Shown: positions 11,289 to 23,959 of the stretch, one piece after another
Layout of the letters: every line of letters starts with the position of its first letter
Numbering within the stretch: the stretch's first letter is position 1
DNA from: Lysobacter ciconiae
Lineage (GTDB): Bacteria > Pseudomonadota > Gammaproteobacteria > Xanthomonadales > Xanthomonadaceae
Reading direction: 5' to 3'
DNA length: 64,000 bases
Assembly: GCF_015209725.1 (NCBI RefSeq)
Contig: NZ_CP063656.1
Coordinates: forward strand, 1,657,001 to 1,721,000
Translations under genes and position numbers: made by a program
Notes under the pieces: generated by a model
Database searches by the model: none
Seen by the model: only the letters and a program-made list of their open reading frames with translations
Told to the model about the DNA's origin: nothing

Positions 11289-12509
11289 ATGCCCCGCCGC
11301 CATGACATCGATGCGTTGCGCGTCATCGCCTTCGCCATCCTGATCCTCTATCACGTCAGCGGGGTGTATCAGCGCGACTCGGATTTCCACATTGTCAGCA
11401 GCTACCAGAACAGCTGGCTGGATTATGTCCGGATCGTGTTCAATCGCTGGCGGATGCCACTGATCTTCGCCATCTCCGGCATTGCCCTCGGGCTGGCGCT
11501 GCGGGGACGGAACCCGCGCAGCTTCATGCTTGCCCGCACCTGGCGCCTGCTGGTCCCGCTCGTTTTCGGCATGCTGTTCATTGTGTCCGCGCAGGCGTAC
11601 TGCGAAGGGATCAGCAAGGGAACGATCGAAACCGGCTATGCCGCCTTCATGTGGCGGTATCTGCAACTGCGCCCGTGGCCGGCAGGCACTTTCGCGGGGT
11701 CCACCCACGGGATCACGTGGAACCACCTGTGGTACCTGGCCTATCTGTGGGTGTACACGTTGGTGCTGCTGGCGTTGGCGCCGCTGCTCCGCTCCACCCC
11801 CGCACAGCGGGCCATCGAATGGCTGGTCCGCCCGCGCGGGCTTGCCTGGCTGCTGATGCCCGCGGCGATGTTCTTTGCTTTCCTGGTGATCCTGAAACCG
11901 CGTTTTCCGGAGACCCACGCGCTGGTCGGCGACTGGTACCTGCACGCGGAGTACTTCCCGGTCTTCGTACTCGGTTTCGCTGTCGCCGACAAAGCCGCGA
12001 TCTGGACCGGCCTGACCCGCCTGCGAAAGCCGTTGTTGGCCATCGCGGTGGCCTGCATTTCGGTGGAGCTGAGCCTCAAGGCAGCGGGCCAGTACCTGCC
12101 CGCCGGCGAGGTCCCGCTCTGGGCGCAGCATGTGCCCTGGGGCACGATGGAACGAGCCGCGCGTGCGCTGTACATGTGGTCGGCGCTGCTGGCGATCTTT
12201 GCCTGGGGCCACGCGCTGTTGAACCGCCCGATGCGCTGGCTCCCCTACGCCACCGAAGCCGTGTACCCGTGGTACATCCTGCACCAGAGCCTGATGGTGC
12301 TGGCCGCGTACTGGCTGATCCCTCTGCAGATCGGGCCCGTGCTGGAACCAGCGCTGGTGACAGTGCTGACGATCGCGGGCTGCGCGTTGCTGCACGAACT
12401 GGTGATCCGTCGCGTCGCAGTGCTGCGGCCACTGTTCGGACTCGGACTGGTGCCGCGGGGCGCGCGGCTTGAACGACGGCCAAAGGCAGCACCGCTGCAG
12501 GTCGACTGA
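11289..12509 (+). CDS. Integral membrane acyltransferase, acyltransferase-3 (OafA/MdoC-like) family
   Basis: A 406-residue polytopic protein with about ten hydrophobic segments. It begins RHDIDALRVIAFAILILYHV, containing the R-x10-H catalytic signature of acyltransferase-3 (PF01757), and it later has TWRLLVPLVFG. These enzymes transfer acetyl or other acyl groups to sugars, glucans or lipids in the envelope. The target here is unknown. ATG 11289 is preceded by AGGGA, and the longer in-frame ORF has no such site. It follows the oxygenase gene after 66 bp and ends 9 bp from convergent recJ. Confidence 0.85.
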   Translation: MPRRHDIDALRVIAFAILILYHVSGVYQRDSDFHIVSSYQNSWLDYVRIVFNRWRMPLIFAISGIALGLALRGRNPRSFMLARTWRLLVPLVFGMLFIVSAQAYCEGISKGTIETGYAAFMWRYLQLRPWPAGTFAGSTHGITWNHLWYLAYLWVYTLVLLALAPLLRSTPAQRAIEWLVRPRGLAWLLMPAAMFFAFLVILKPRFPETHALVGDWYLHAEYFPVFVLGFAVADKAAIWTGLTRLRKPLLAIAVACISVELSLKAAGQYLPAGEVPLWAQHVPWGTMERAARALYMWSALLAIFAWGHALLNRPMRWLPYATEAVYPWYILHQSLMVLAAYWLIPLQIGPVLEPALVTVLTIAGCALLHELVIRRVAVLRPLFGLGLVPRGARLERRPKAAPLQVD

Positions 12510-12518
12510 GGCGTCCCG

Positions 12519-14246
12519 TCACGCCGCTTCGCGATGGACCACGACCAGCTGGATCGCGTCGCCGCCACGGTAGTCGTCCGCTTCCAGCCGGTACGCGATC
12601 CGCACCCGGGGCGGCGGTTCCTGCTCGTCCCAGCCACCGAAATGGATGGCGTTGACCCGCCGGCCAGCGAGCGCGAGCTCGAGCTTCAGGTGCTTCTGGC
12701 CGACGATGCGCCAGCCGAGCACATCGAATTCGCCGTCGAACTGGGGCTCGGGGAAGCCCTGTCCCCACGGGCCGCCGTGGCGCAGTGCATCGGCGCTGTG
12801 GCGGGTGAACTCGTCGGCGGCCAATTCGCCGTCACTGGGAATCTGCAGATGCAGCAACTCGGGCGACAGGGTCAGCTCGACGCATTTGCGGAACGCATGC
12901 TCGAACGCTTCCAGCGAGGCGAGCGGCAGGGAAAGCCCGGCGGCCATCGCATGCCCGCCAAAGCGCTCGATCAGGCCGGGGTTGCGCACATCGACCGTGG
13001 CCAGTGCATCGCGGATATGGAAGCCGGGAATCGAGCGCGCCGAACCGCGCAACATGTCGCCGCCCGGCTCGGCCGGTGCAAAGGCGATGGCCGGGCGGTG
13101 CAGCCGCTCCTTCATCTTGGAGGCGACCAGCCCGACCACGCCCGGGTGCCACCCCGGATCGAACAGGCATGCGGCCAGCGGCACGTCGCTGGTGTCCAAA
13201 GCCACCCGGGCAAACGCCTGCTCGGTTTCGTCGGTCATCTGCTGCTGGACCGCGCGGCGCTCGGTGTTGATGCGGTTGAGCGTGGTGGCAATCTCCCGCG
13301 CCTGGGTCAGGTCGTCAGTCAGCAGGCACTCGATGCCGACGGCCATGTCCTCCAACCGGCCCGCCGCGTTCAGGCGCGGGGCGATGGCGAAACCGATATC
13401 GCTGGCGCTCAACCGCGCCGGATCCCGCTGGGCGGCCTCGATCAGCGCCTGCAGGCCTGCGCATCCTTTGCCTGCCCGCAACTGGCGCAGCCCGGCCGCG
13501 ACGAGGGCGCGGTTGTTGGCGTCCAGCGGCACCAGATCGGCGACGGTGCCGACCGCTACCAGGTCAAGCAACCGGCTGAGGTCGGGGCCGCGCCCGTTGC
13601 TGCCGCCGGTCAGCGAGCCGTCCGCGAGCAGACGTCGACGCAGGGCCAGCAGCACGTAGAACATCACTCCGACGCCGGCCAGCACCTTGCTGGGGAAGGT
13701 GTCACCGGGCTGGCTCGGATCGACGATCGCATCGGCGGGCGGCAGCGTGTCGCCGGGCAGATGGTGGTCCGTGACCAGCACCTTCCACTCCAGCGCCTTG
13801 GCCGCGGCGATGCCCGGGTGACAGGCGATGCCGTGGTCCACGGTGACCAGAAGGTCCGGCTGCAGCGGTGCGAGCTCGGCGACCAGCGCGGGCGACAGCC
13901 CGTAGCCATGAACCGCGCGGTTGGGGACGGCGTGGGAAACGCGCCGCGCGCCGAGCATGCGCAAACCCCGAACCGCGACCGCACACGCGGTCGCCCCGTC
14001 GCAGTCGAAGTCACCGACCACCAGGATGTGGCGGTCACCGGCGATCGCCTCAGCCAGCAGCGCGGTGGCGGCGTCCAGCCCGAGCAGGCCGTCGGGCGGC
14101 AGGAGATGGGCCAGGCGAGGACGCGCCTGTGCCTCGTTAAGCGCGCCCCGGGCGCCGTAGATGCGCCGGAGCAGTGGCGGAATGCTGTCCGGCCACGGTC
14201 CGGACCCGGCACCGGCCGGGCGACGAACGATCCCGCCGCGGCTCAC
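12519..14246 (-). CDS. recJ: Single-stranded-DNA-specific 5'-3' exonuclease RecJ
   Basis: A 575-residue DHH-superfamily nuclease used in recombination and mismatch repair. Motifs appear in order: GDFDCDGATA (the DxDxDG variant), HGYGLSPALV, VDHGI, the signature TDHHLPG, then the DHHA1 half with GGHAMAAGLS and a C-terminal OB fold. The GTG start overlaps the rpfE stop as GTGA, so translation is likely coupled. The first motif has Phe-Asp-Cys where many RecJ proteins have Tyr-Asp-Ala, and the metal-binding Asp residues are kept. Confidence 0.95.
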   Translation of the reverse strand: MSRGGIVRRPAGAGSGPWPDSIPPLLRRIYGARGALNEAQARPRLAHLLPPDGLLGLDAATALLAEAIAGDRHILVVGDFDCDGATACAVAVRGLRMLGARRVSHAVPNRAVHGYGLSPALVAELAPLQPDLLVTVDHGIACHPGIAAAKALEWKVLVTDHHLPGDTLPPADAIVDPSQPGDTFPSKVLAGVGVMFYVLLALRRRLLADGSLTGGSNGRGPDLSRLLDLVAVGTVADLVPLDANNRALVAAGLRQLRAGKGCAGLQALIEAAQRDPARLSASDIGFAIAPRLNAAGRLEDMAVGIECLLTDDLTQAREIATTLNRINTERRAVQQQMTDETEQAFARVALDTSDVPLAACLFDPGWHPGVVGLVASKMKERLHRPAIAFAPAEPGGDMLRGSARSIPGFHIRDALATVDVRNPGLIERFGGHAMAAGLSLPLASLEAFEHAFRKCVELTLSPELLHLQIPSDGELAADEFTRHSADALRHGGPWGQGFPEPQFDGEFDVLGWRIVGQKHLKLELALAGRRVNAIHFGGWDEQEPPPRVRIAYRLEADDYRGGDAIQLVVVHREAA

Positions 14247-15196
14247 TGCACGGAGTCCGGCGCCGGATTGACGAAAGACCGCATGGGCCGCCGCCAGAAA
14301 CGCCAGCGGTTGCGCGGACGCATGTCCAGACGGTGGCCGTCGGCGAACTCAACGTCCAGCGACGCAATGCCGCCCGACCCCAGCTGCACCGACAAGAGCT
14401 GCCACCAGTCGCGATCGAACACCGCCAGATCCCGCAGATGACGCAGGTCGAACAGTCCCTCGCCATCCTGCGCCCAGCGCGCGGGGAGCGGACCGGCCGG
14501 CACGCCGGCGGCGGTCGCGAACGCGGTAAGGGTGTCGTCGTCGCTGGCGATCCGCGCATGCACGGTGCGCACGTGGTCCGGCAGCGTGCCGGCGCCCCAG
14601 AACCACAGCGAATTCACTGGCGCCAGACCCAGCGCTGCCCGTTCGGCATTGCGCGGATGGTTGTGCAGGATCACCTGCGCCTCGCTCAGCAGCGCCCGCC
14701 AGCGACGCCCGTCCGGGCCGTCGGGCAATTGCTCGAACAGATCGGCGCCCAGCGCGTTGTCCAGCGATGCCATCGTCGGCAGCTTCGCGCCGGCGGGCAT
14801 TTGCAGGTACCAGCGTGACGGCACCGGCGCATCCAGCAAGGTCCCGCCATCGCCGAAGTACGGCTTCAGCGCCGGCAGGAACGCGGCGGTGTCCGCCTCG
14901 CTCAGCGACAGCGCGTCGCCGTGCGCCATCAGGCGTGCGCCGTTGATCTCCGGCTGGATATAGACCGGGTCCGCGCGCATCCAGGCCGATCCCGCCGCGT
15001 CGCCCGCGTCGCGCTGACGGGTGACGGCGGCGACCGGCCAGCCGCGCGGCAGCACGTCAAACTGGCGCTGCACCACCTCGCCGCCGGGATCGGAACGGTC
15101 GGCGCGGGCGAACCAGCGACCCGCGCTTTCCGACAGTCGCTGGCCGCCGAAGCGGCTGCGCGCCGGCATCAGCAGGGTGACCGCCCGTCGGGTCAT
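14243..15196 (-). CDS. rpfE: RpfE-type protein (often labelled phosphoglycerate mutase; COG4255)
   Basis: A 317-residue protein without recognisable transporter or DNA-binding motifs. The conserved block NPRNAERAALGLAPVNSLWFWG in the middle is typical of the RpfE/COG4255 family, which is sometimes annotated as cofactor-independent phosphoglycerate mutase-like. In Xanthomonas and Xylella rpfE lies between recJ and greA, exactly as here, and is linked to regulation of pathogenicity factors. The biochemical activity is not established. It overlaps recJ by four bases and starts 2 bp after greA, so the three genes probably share one transcript. Confidence 0.85.
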   Translation of the reverse strand: MTRRAVTLLMPARSRFGGQRLSESAGRWFARADRSDPGGEVVQRQFDVLPRGWPVAAVTRQRDAGDAAGSAWMRADPVYIQPEINGARLMAHGDALSLSEADTAAFLPALKPYFGDGGTLLDAPVPSRWYLQMPAGAKLPTMASLDNALGADLFEQLPDGPDGRRWRALLSEAQVILHNHPRNAERAALGLAPVNSLWFWGAGTLPDHVRTVHARIASDDDTLTAFATAAGVPAGPLPARWAQDGEGLFDLRHLRDLAVFDRDWWQLLSVQLGSGGIASLDVEFADGHRLDMRPRNRWRFWRRPMRSFVNPAPDSVQ

Positions 15197-15198
15197 CC

Positions 15199-15675
15199 TC
15201 AGACGACGTAACGGACGGCGACGATGTCGTATTCGCGGGTGCCGCCCGGTGCATCGATGATGATGCTGTCGCCCTCGTGGCGACCGATCAGCGCGCGCGC
15301 GACCGGCGAGGAAATCGCGATCAGGCCCAGCTTGATGTCGGCCTCCAGGTCGCCAACGATCTGGTAGGTCCGCTCCTCGTCGCTCTCGGTATCGACCAGG
15401 TCGACGGTTGCGCCGAACACGATCTTGTCGCCCACGTTCAGCGCGGCGATGTCGATGATCTGCGAGTTCGACAGCTCGCTCTCAAGCTGCTTGATGCGGC
15501 CTTCGATGAAGCTCTGCTGGTCACGCGCGGCGTGGTATTCGGCGTTCTCCTTGAGATCGCCGTGTTCACGGGCGTCGGCAATGGCGGCGATGACGGCCGG
15601 CCGCTTGACGGATTTCAGCTGCTCAAGTTCGGTGCGCAGACGCTGCGCACCCTTGGCGGTAAGGGGTGCTTGCAT
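15199..15675 (-). CDS. greA: Transcription elongation factor GreA
   Basis: A 158-residue factor, the same length as E. coli GreA, that stimulates transcript cleavage by backtracked RNA polymerase. The N-terminal coiled coil contains the acidic tip motif DAREHGDLKENAEYHAAR, whose Asp/Glu coordinate the catalytic Mg. The FKBP-like C-terminal domain ends in DIVAVRYVV. An in-frame start 33 bases upstream is ignored because MQAPLTAKG matches the family start. It is downstream of carAB, which is the usual order in gammaproteobacteria. Confidence 0.96.
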   Translation of the reverse strand: MQAPLTAKGAQRLRTELEQLKSVKRPAVIAAIADAREHGDLKENAEYHAARDQQSFIEGRIKQLESELSNSQIIDIAALNVGDKIVFGATVDLVDTESDEERTYQIVGDLEADIKLGLIAISSPVARALIGRHEGDSIIIDAPGGTREYDIVAVRYVV

Positions 15676-15756
15676 GGAATGGTCCTCGGGCCGGCGCGTG
15701 GCCGGCACTGGTTTTTCTGCGACGTCCCGATTGTGCCCGGGAGCGCCGGGGCAAAG

Positions 15757-19008
<3,252 letters not shown>

Positions 19009-19009
19009 G

Positions 19010-20137
19010 TCAGTTGGCCTCCATCAGCGCAACAAACCGGTCGAACAAAGGGGCGACATCCTGCGGACCCGGACTCGCCTCGGGGTGGCCCTGGAAGCCG
19101 AAAACGGGTGCACCGGGGATCTCGATGCCCTGGTTGGAACCGTCGAACAGCGAGCGGTGGGTGGTGCGCAGGCTGGCAGGCAGGGTGGCTTCGTCTATCG
19201 CAAAGCCGTGGTTCTGGCTGGTGATCATGACCCGGCCGCCGTCGTCGAGCGCCTGCACGGGATGGTTGGCGCCGTGGTGGCCGGACTTCATCTTCATCGT
19301 CTTCGCGCCACTGGCCAGCCCGAGCAACTGGTGGCCCAGGCAGATGCCGAACATGGGGATGCGCTGGGCGATCAACTCGCGGATCGCGGCGATCGCGTAG
19401 TCACACGGTTCCGGGTCGCCAGGACCATTGGACAGGAACACGCCGTCGGGCCGCAGGGCGAGTACATCGGCAGCGGGTGTCTGTGCCGGCACAACCGTGA
19501 CCCGGCAGCCGCGCTGGGCGAGCATGCGCAGGATGTTGCGCTTGATGCCGAAGTCGTAGGCGACCACGTGGAAGCGGCCTTCGCCCTGGGCGAATTCGTT
19601 GCTGTCCAGGTCGAGCTGGCCCTCGTTCCATTCGTAGCGCTCGTGCGTGCTGACCTCGCGGGCGAGGTCCATGCCCTGCAGGCCGGGGAACTTGCGCGCC
19701 GCCTCGACGGCATGGTCCGCGTTGATGCCATCGCCGGCCATCAGCGCCCCGCTCTGCGAGCCGTGGCTGCTGAGGATCCGGGTCAGCTTGCGGGTGTCCA
19801 CATCGGCGATCGCGACCACGCCCTGGTCCTGCAGCCACTGCGGCAGCGCGACCTGGCTGCGCCAGCTGCTGGGACGGCGCGGCACGTTGCGCACGATCAG
19901 GCCGGCGGCCCAGATCCGCGAGGACTCGTTGTCCTGGTCATTGATGCCGGTATTGCCGATATGCGGGTAGGTCAGCGTCACCAGCTGGCGCGCGTACGAA
20001 GGGTCGGTGAGGACCTCCTGGTAGCCGGTCATGGCGGTGTTGAAAACCACCTCACCAACGGACAGGCCGGGTGCGCCTACGGAAACGCCTTCGAAGATGG
20101 TGCCGTCTTCGAGCGCAAGGATTGCGGGTTGGGTCAC
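19010..20137 (-). CDS. carA: Carbamoyl-phosphate synthase small (glutaminase) subunit
   Basis: A 375-residue class I amidotransferase subunit. The nucleophile elbow is FGICLGHQLLG and the catalytic His/Glu pair is in GFQGHPEASPG. The start chosen is GTG at 20135-20137 (VTQPAILALEDGT), because homologues begin here and an AAGG lies about 10 bases upstream. Longer in-frame starts would add 17 unconserved residues. The 213-bp leader before it should contain the carAB promoter, but I do not see a leader peptide or a convincing PyrR/ArgR site. Confidence 0.96.
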   Translation of the reverse strand: MTQPAILALEDGTIFEGVSVGAPGLSVGEVVFNTAMTGYQEVLTDPSYARQLVTLTYPHIGNTGINDQDNESSRIWAAGLIVRNVPRRPSSWRSQVALPQWLQDQGVVAIADVDTRKLTRILSSHGSQSGALMAGDGINADHAVEAARKFPGLQGMDLAREVSTHERYEWNEGQLDLDSNEFAQGEGRFHVVAYDFGIKRNILRMLAQRGCRVTVVPAQTPAADVLALRPDGVFLSNGPGDPEPCDYAIAAIRELIAQRIPMFGICLGHQLLGLASGAKTMKMKSGHHGANHPVQALDDGGRVMITSQNHGFAIDEATLPASLRTTHRSLFDGSNQGIEIPGAPVFGFQGHPEASPGPQDVAPLFDRFVALMEAN

Positions 20138-20310
20138 GGAAAAATCGCCTTGTCTGCCAGGGGATGCTGAGTCCATCGAGCGCAACACTGGCCAAATACC
20201 GGCTGCAGCAAAGCGCGGACGCGGTGGGGGTTCCGGTCCGACAAATGGGGTTCAGGCGAACGGGAATTCTAGCGATGAAGCGCTGCGAGTGCCAGTGCTG
20301 CGCATCCCAC

Positions 20311-20337
20311 CGCCGGCGGTAAGCACAGCCGCCGGCG
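20311..20337. repeat. Perfect 9-bp inverted repeat in the dapB-carA intergenic region
   Basis: CGCCGGCGG (20311-20319), a 9-nt spacer, then CCGCCGGCG (20329-20337), followed by six A on the plus strand. It lies just after the dapB stop. The A-run would be a U-run upstream of the hairpin in the minus-strand transcript, so it does not fit a canonical intrinsic terminator for dapB. A processing or attenuation hairpin in the carA leader is possible. Confidence 0.5.
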
Positions 20338-20350
20338 AAAAAAGGCGGCG

Positions 20351-21073
20351 CTACCGCAGCATGTCGCGCAGCTGATACCGGCCCGGCGCCTGCCCGGCAA
20401 GCCACGCCGCGGCATGCAGTGCGCCGCGGGCAAAGACATCGCGACTGGTCGCGCGGTGGACCAGTTCGATCCGCTCACCCGGCCCGGCGAACTGGACCGT
20501 ATGCTCACCGACGATATCGCCGGCGCGCAGCGATGCGTAACTCGGCTGCGCACCGCCCTGCTCCGCGCGCGCGCCCAGGGCGAGTGCAGTGCCGGACGGC
20601 GCATCCAGCTTGTGCTTGTGATGGGATTCGACGATGTCGCAATCCCAGGTTTGCAGCAGCCTCGCGGCGCGTTCGACCAGATCACCCAGCACGGTCACGC
20701 CGAGACTGAAATTGGCGGCCAGCAGCACCGGCACCGTCGTGGCGGCTGCGTCCAGCGCGCGCTCGCCGGATGCGCTCAGGCCTGTGGTCCCGGAGACCAG
20801 CGGCACGCCGCGCTCAACGCACAGGCCCAGGATCGCTTCCAGGCCATCGGGCAGGCTGAAATCGATCGCGACATCGAACGCGGGCACGCCATGCAGTTCG
20901 GTCACGGCAAAGTACGGCAGACCGTCGACCACGCGTTGCGCCGGCTTGCTGCGCGAGACAGCCGCGACCGCTCGCAAATCCTCACGCGTCGCCAGCAGAC
21001 GCAGCAGGGCCTGACCCATCCGGCCGGAGGCGCCGTGGATCAGGACACGGGTGACATCGGACGATTGCTTCAT
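20351..21073 (-). CDS. dapB: 4-hydroxy-tetrahydrodipicolinate reductase
   Basis: A 240-residue enzyme of the lysine/diaminopimelate pathway that reduces the dapA product with NAD(P)H. A Rossmann motif IHGASGRMGQAL lies at residues 12-23. The DapB signature is VESHHKHKLDAPSGTAL, with the catalytic His pair and Lys. The central GTTGLS loop is present. It is slightly shorter than the E. coli protein (273). It is transcribed in the same direction as carAB, a common association. Confidence 0.96.
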   Translation of the reverse strand: MKQSSDVTRVLIHGASGRMGQALLRLLATREDLRAVAAVSRSKPAQRVVDGLPYFAVTELHGVPAFDVAIDFSLPDGLEAILGLCVERGVPLVSGTTGLSASGERALDAAATTVPVLLAANFSLGVTVLGDLVERAARLLQTWDCDIVESHHKHKLDAPSGTALALGARAEQGGAQPSYASLRAGDIVGEHTVQFAGPGERIELVHRATSRDVFARGALHAAAWLAGQAPGRYQLRDMLR

Positions 21074-21164
21074 GCCCGCAGGCTATAGGCTGCGCGGCCG
21101 CGCGGGCAAGCGGCGCGGGACGTCTGCACCACCGTTTCCGCAGGAGCTTGCGGACCGCAGAGGG

Positions 21165-22574
21165 TCACTGGACGAGAGCGCCCTTCAGGGTGGGTGTTCC
21201 GTCCACCACCTCTCCCCAGACGAGCCACGCGGCCTCGTCGAGCACCGCCAGCCTGGGGATTCCACTGGCACGGCCGCGCGCGGCCAAGGCCGCGACCGGA
21301 ATGCTGTGGGCAGCGCCGAGCTCGCGATCGATACGCGAGAGCATCAATTGCTGGCCGTCGCCACCGTCGCGCTCCTGCAGCCAGGACAGCAGCACATGCC
21401 CTTGCGCAAGCCCAAGCCCCAGCCGCCCCAGCACCTGCGGCCCATTGGCGACCGCGAGTGGCGGACCGAAACTGTCGCCGGCATCGTCGGAACGGGCGAG
21501 TCGCAGCTCGGAGTGGCCATCGGCCTCGGTGTACCAGGCCACCCATACGGTATCGCCCTCGGCAACGACCACCGGGCCGTTGACCGGACAGCCCGTCATC
21601 CACCAGCCATCGGCGTGCACGTCGCGCGGCGCGGTCCACGCCCCGCCCTCCAGGCGCACCAGGCGGATGTCGCGGATGTCGCCGGCGCTGCGCCCGCGGT
21701 AGACAACGACAGGACCGCGCGAGGTGATTGCCGAGGCCGTGGTGCAGCAGTCGCAGGTAGAGACGTCCAGCGGCCACTCGCTCGATTTCGACGCGGCGGC
21801 GCCAAGCGTGTTGGACGCGGGCGCGCGGTAGATGGCGGCGCGCAGCATCATCGCGCCGTCTCCGTGGCCGTGGCCGTCGTCGGCCGGCGCGCTGCCGGGG
21901 TGCTGATCGTTGGCGGTCGGCGCGGTTTCCGTGTCGGCCGAGCTGGATGCCGTGGCCTTCTGCCGGCTGTCCAGCCAAGCCATCCCCAGCTCATCGGATG
22001 TCTGGGGCCAGAAGGTCACGAATCCGTTGTCGCCCGGCAGATCGGGAAGGCTCACCAGCGTTGGCGGAGACCACGTCCGGCCGCCGTCGCCGGAACGCAC
22101 CAGATCGATCCCGTAATCCGTACGTCCCTCACCGGTCTGCCGCAGCCAGTGCGCCCAGACTGAACCGTCCGGCAGCGCGTAGACGTGGGGCGTGTCCGCC
22201 CAGTTGAGGAACCAGTTGCCGCCGGTGCCTGCGCTGAGTGGATCCGCCCAGGCACCCGGGGCACCGGGCGCGGGTGACGCCAACCGGGCAATCCGCAGCT
22301 CACGATGATCGTCGGGCGCGGGCTGCATCCAGCTGAGCAGCAAATCGCCCTGCGGTGTGGCAACGAGGTCGGGATGCGCCGCTTCGCCGGTGACAGGCAG
22401 CGGCCACGGCTGGACCCGGGAAAACTTCTCCGGCGCGCCCGGCCAGTCGGCGGGCTCGACCGGCGCTTTGTCGGTGGAACACGCGACCAAGGCCACACAA
22501 AGCACCGCAACCAGCAGCCAAGCGGCCGAAAAGCGCCCGCTGCGAGTGGTTCTGATACGTCCGCCGTCCGTCAT
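21165..22574 (-). CDS. Putative outer-membrane or periplasmic lipoprotein with BNR/sialidase-like propeller
   Basis: A 469-residue protein with an N-terminal Arg-rich start, a hydrophobic stretch and a lipobox (LVAC, Cys32). The mature part has repeated S-x-D-x-G-x-T-W-like turns (RSGDGGRTWSPP, RSDDAGDSFGPP), the Asp-box pattern of BNR/sialidase beta-propellers. A CDCCT motif is near residue 265. No catalytic sialidase triad can be assigned, so the activity is unknown. Homologous lipoproteins occur at this position in related xanthomonads as sialidase-like proteins, by my recollection and not checked. It lies between dapB and dnaJ on the same strand. Confidence 0.7.
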   Translation of the reverse strand: MTDGGRIRTTRSGRFSAAWLLVAVLCVALVACSTDKAPVEPADWPGAPEKFSRVQPWPLPVTGEAAHPDLVATPQGDLLLSWMQPAPDDHRELRIARLASPAPGAPGAWADPLSAGTGGNWFLNWADTPHVYALPDGSVWAHWLRQTGEGRTDYGIDLVRSGDGGRTWSPPTLVSLPDLPGDNGFVTFWPQTSDELGMAWLDSRQKATASSSADTETAPTANDQHPGSAPADDGHGHGDGAMMLRAAIYRAPASNTLGAAASKSSEWPLDVSTCDCCTTASAITSRGPVVVYRGRSAGDIRDIRLVRLEGGAWTAPRDVHADGWWMTGCPVNGPVVVAEGDTVWVAWYTEADGHSELRLARSDDAGDSFGPPLAVANGPQVLGRLGLGLAQGHVLLSWLQERDGGDGQQLMLSRIDRELGAAHSIPVAALAARGRASGIPRLAVLDEAAWLVWGEVVDGTPTLKGALVQ

Positions 22575-22678
22575 CGTCCAAGGCCTCCTGCAATCGCCGC
22601 GGCCATTCTTTCACGGCGGATGGACAACGAGGCCGCGACGTTCCGGTCACGGCCGGTGTTTCAACCCGGAACGGCGAC

Positions 22679-23806
22679 TCAGGAGGAGGTCATCCGGTCC
22701 CAGAAACCTTTGACGCCATCCATGAACGTCGAGGAGCGCGGCGAGTGCCGGCTGGCGTGCTCGCCGGTGAAACTGGTTTCCAGCTTCTGCAGCAATTCGC
22801 GCTGCTCGTTGGTGAGGTTGACCGGCGTCTCGATGACCACGCGGCAATACAGGTCGCCGGGCCGGCGGCTGCGGACCGATTGCACGCCCTTGTCGCGCAG
22901 GCGGAACACCTTGCCAGTCTGCGTCTCGGCGGGAACCTTCAGTTCCACGTCACCGCCCAGGGTCGGCACCCGGATGGAGGCACCCAGCGCCGCCTGGCCC
23001 AGCCGGATCGGCACGTCGCAATGCAGGTCGTCGCCGTCGCGCTGGAAGAACTCGTGCTCGCGCACGCGGACCTCGACGTACAGGTCGCCCGGCGGCGATC
23101 CGGCAGGGCCGGCCTCGCCCTCGCCGGACAGGCGGATGCGGTCACCGTTGTCCACGCCGGCCGGGATCTTGACCTGCAGGCTCTTGCTGCCTTCGATGCG
23201 TCCCTGTCCGTGGCAGTCGCCACACGGGTTTTCGATGGACTGGCCGCGGCCGCCGCAATGCGGGCAGGCCTGCTGCATCGAGAAGATGCCGCGCTGGATG
23301 CGCACCTGGCCCCGACCGTGGCAGGTATTGCACGTATGCAGCTTGCCGTCGGCGGAACCGCTGCCCTTGCACTTTGCGCACGAGTCCAGGGTCGGGATCT
23401 CGATGCGCTTCTCGATGCCGGCCACCGCATCTTCCAGCGACAGCTCCATCACATAGCCGACATCGGCGCCGCGGCGCGGACCGCGTCCACCGCCGCCACC
23501 TCCGAAGATGTTGCCGAAGATGTCGCCGAAGATGTCGCCCATGTCGTCGGAATACCCGCCGCCACCGCCGCCCATGCCGTGCTCGAACGCCGCGTGGCCG
23601 TGCTGGTCGTACATGCGCCGGCGCGAGTCATCGGAAAGCACTTCGTAGGCTTCCTTGCACTCCTTGAAGCTGGCCTCGGCGGTTGCGTCGTCCGGGTTGC
23701 GGTCCGGGTGGTATTTCATCGCACAACGCCGGTAAGCCTTCTTCAGCTCGTCGCTGCTTGCCGTCCGGGATACGCCCAGGACCTCGTAATAGTCGCGTTT
23801 GCTCAT
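22679..23806 (-). CDS. dnaJ: Chaperone DnaJ (type I Hsp40)
   Basis: A 375-residue co-chaperone of DnaK. The J domain carries HPD at 33-35. A Gly/Phe-rich linker includes GGGGG tracts near 80-105. Four CxxCxGxG zinc motifs follow (CAKCKGSG, CNTCHGRG, CPHCGGRG, CGDCHGQG), then the C-terminal substrate-binding barrels. It is the last gene of grpE-dnaK-dnaJ, separated from dnaK by 153 bp that contain a strong terminator-like hairpin. Confidence 0.98.
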   Translation of the reverse strand: MSKRDYYEVLGVSRTASSDELKKAYRRCAMKYHPDRNPDDATAEASFKECKEAYEVLSDDSRRRMYDQHGHAAFEHGMGGGGGGYSDDMGDIFGDIFGNIFGGGGGGRGPRRGADVGYVMELSLEDAVAGIEKRIEIPTLDSCAKCKGSGSADGKLHTCNTCHGRGQVRIQRGIFSMQQACPHCGGRGQSIENPCGDCHGQGRIEGSKSLQVKIPAGVDNGDRIRLSGEGEAGPAGSPPGDLYVEVRVREHEFFQRDGDDLHCDVPIRLGQAALGASIRVPTLGGDVELKVPAETQTGKVFRLRDKGVQSVRSRRPGDLYCRVVIETPVNLTNEQRELLQKLETSFTGEHASRHSPRSSTFMDGVKGFWDRMTSS

Positions 23807-23887
23807 GTACTGCCACTTCCCCTGCCCGTCGGACCAACGTCCGCGCGGTCTGGTTCAAAAATTTGTCGGAACGAGCCACTCAAACAA

Positions 23888-23924
23888 CGAGGGTCCGGGA
23901 CCACGCATCGATCCCGAACCCTCG
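23888..23924 (-). terminator. Intrinsic terminator or attenuator between dnaK and dnaJ
   Basis: On the minus strand a 13-bp stem (12 Watson-Crick pairs and one G-U) with an 11-nt loop is followed by TTGTTTG. It starts about 35 bp after the dnaK stop. It could end most transcripts and keep DnaJ below DnaK in amount, or act as a stabilising processed 3' end. Confidence 0.6.
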
Positions 23925-23959
23925 CGCCCAACCCGCGCTCATCTGCGGGAGCGGATCGC

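Noticed and set aside
20311..20343. Hairpin plus A/T run read as dapB terminator
   Set aside because: The run lies upstream of the hairpin in the dapB transcript, so it cannot form a U-tail there.
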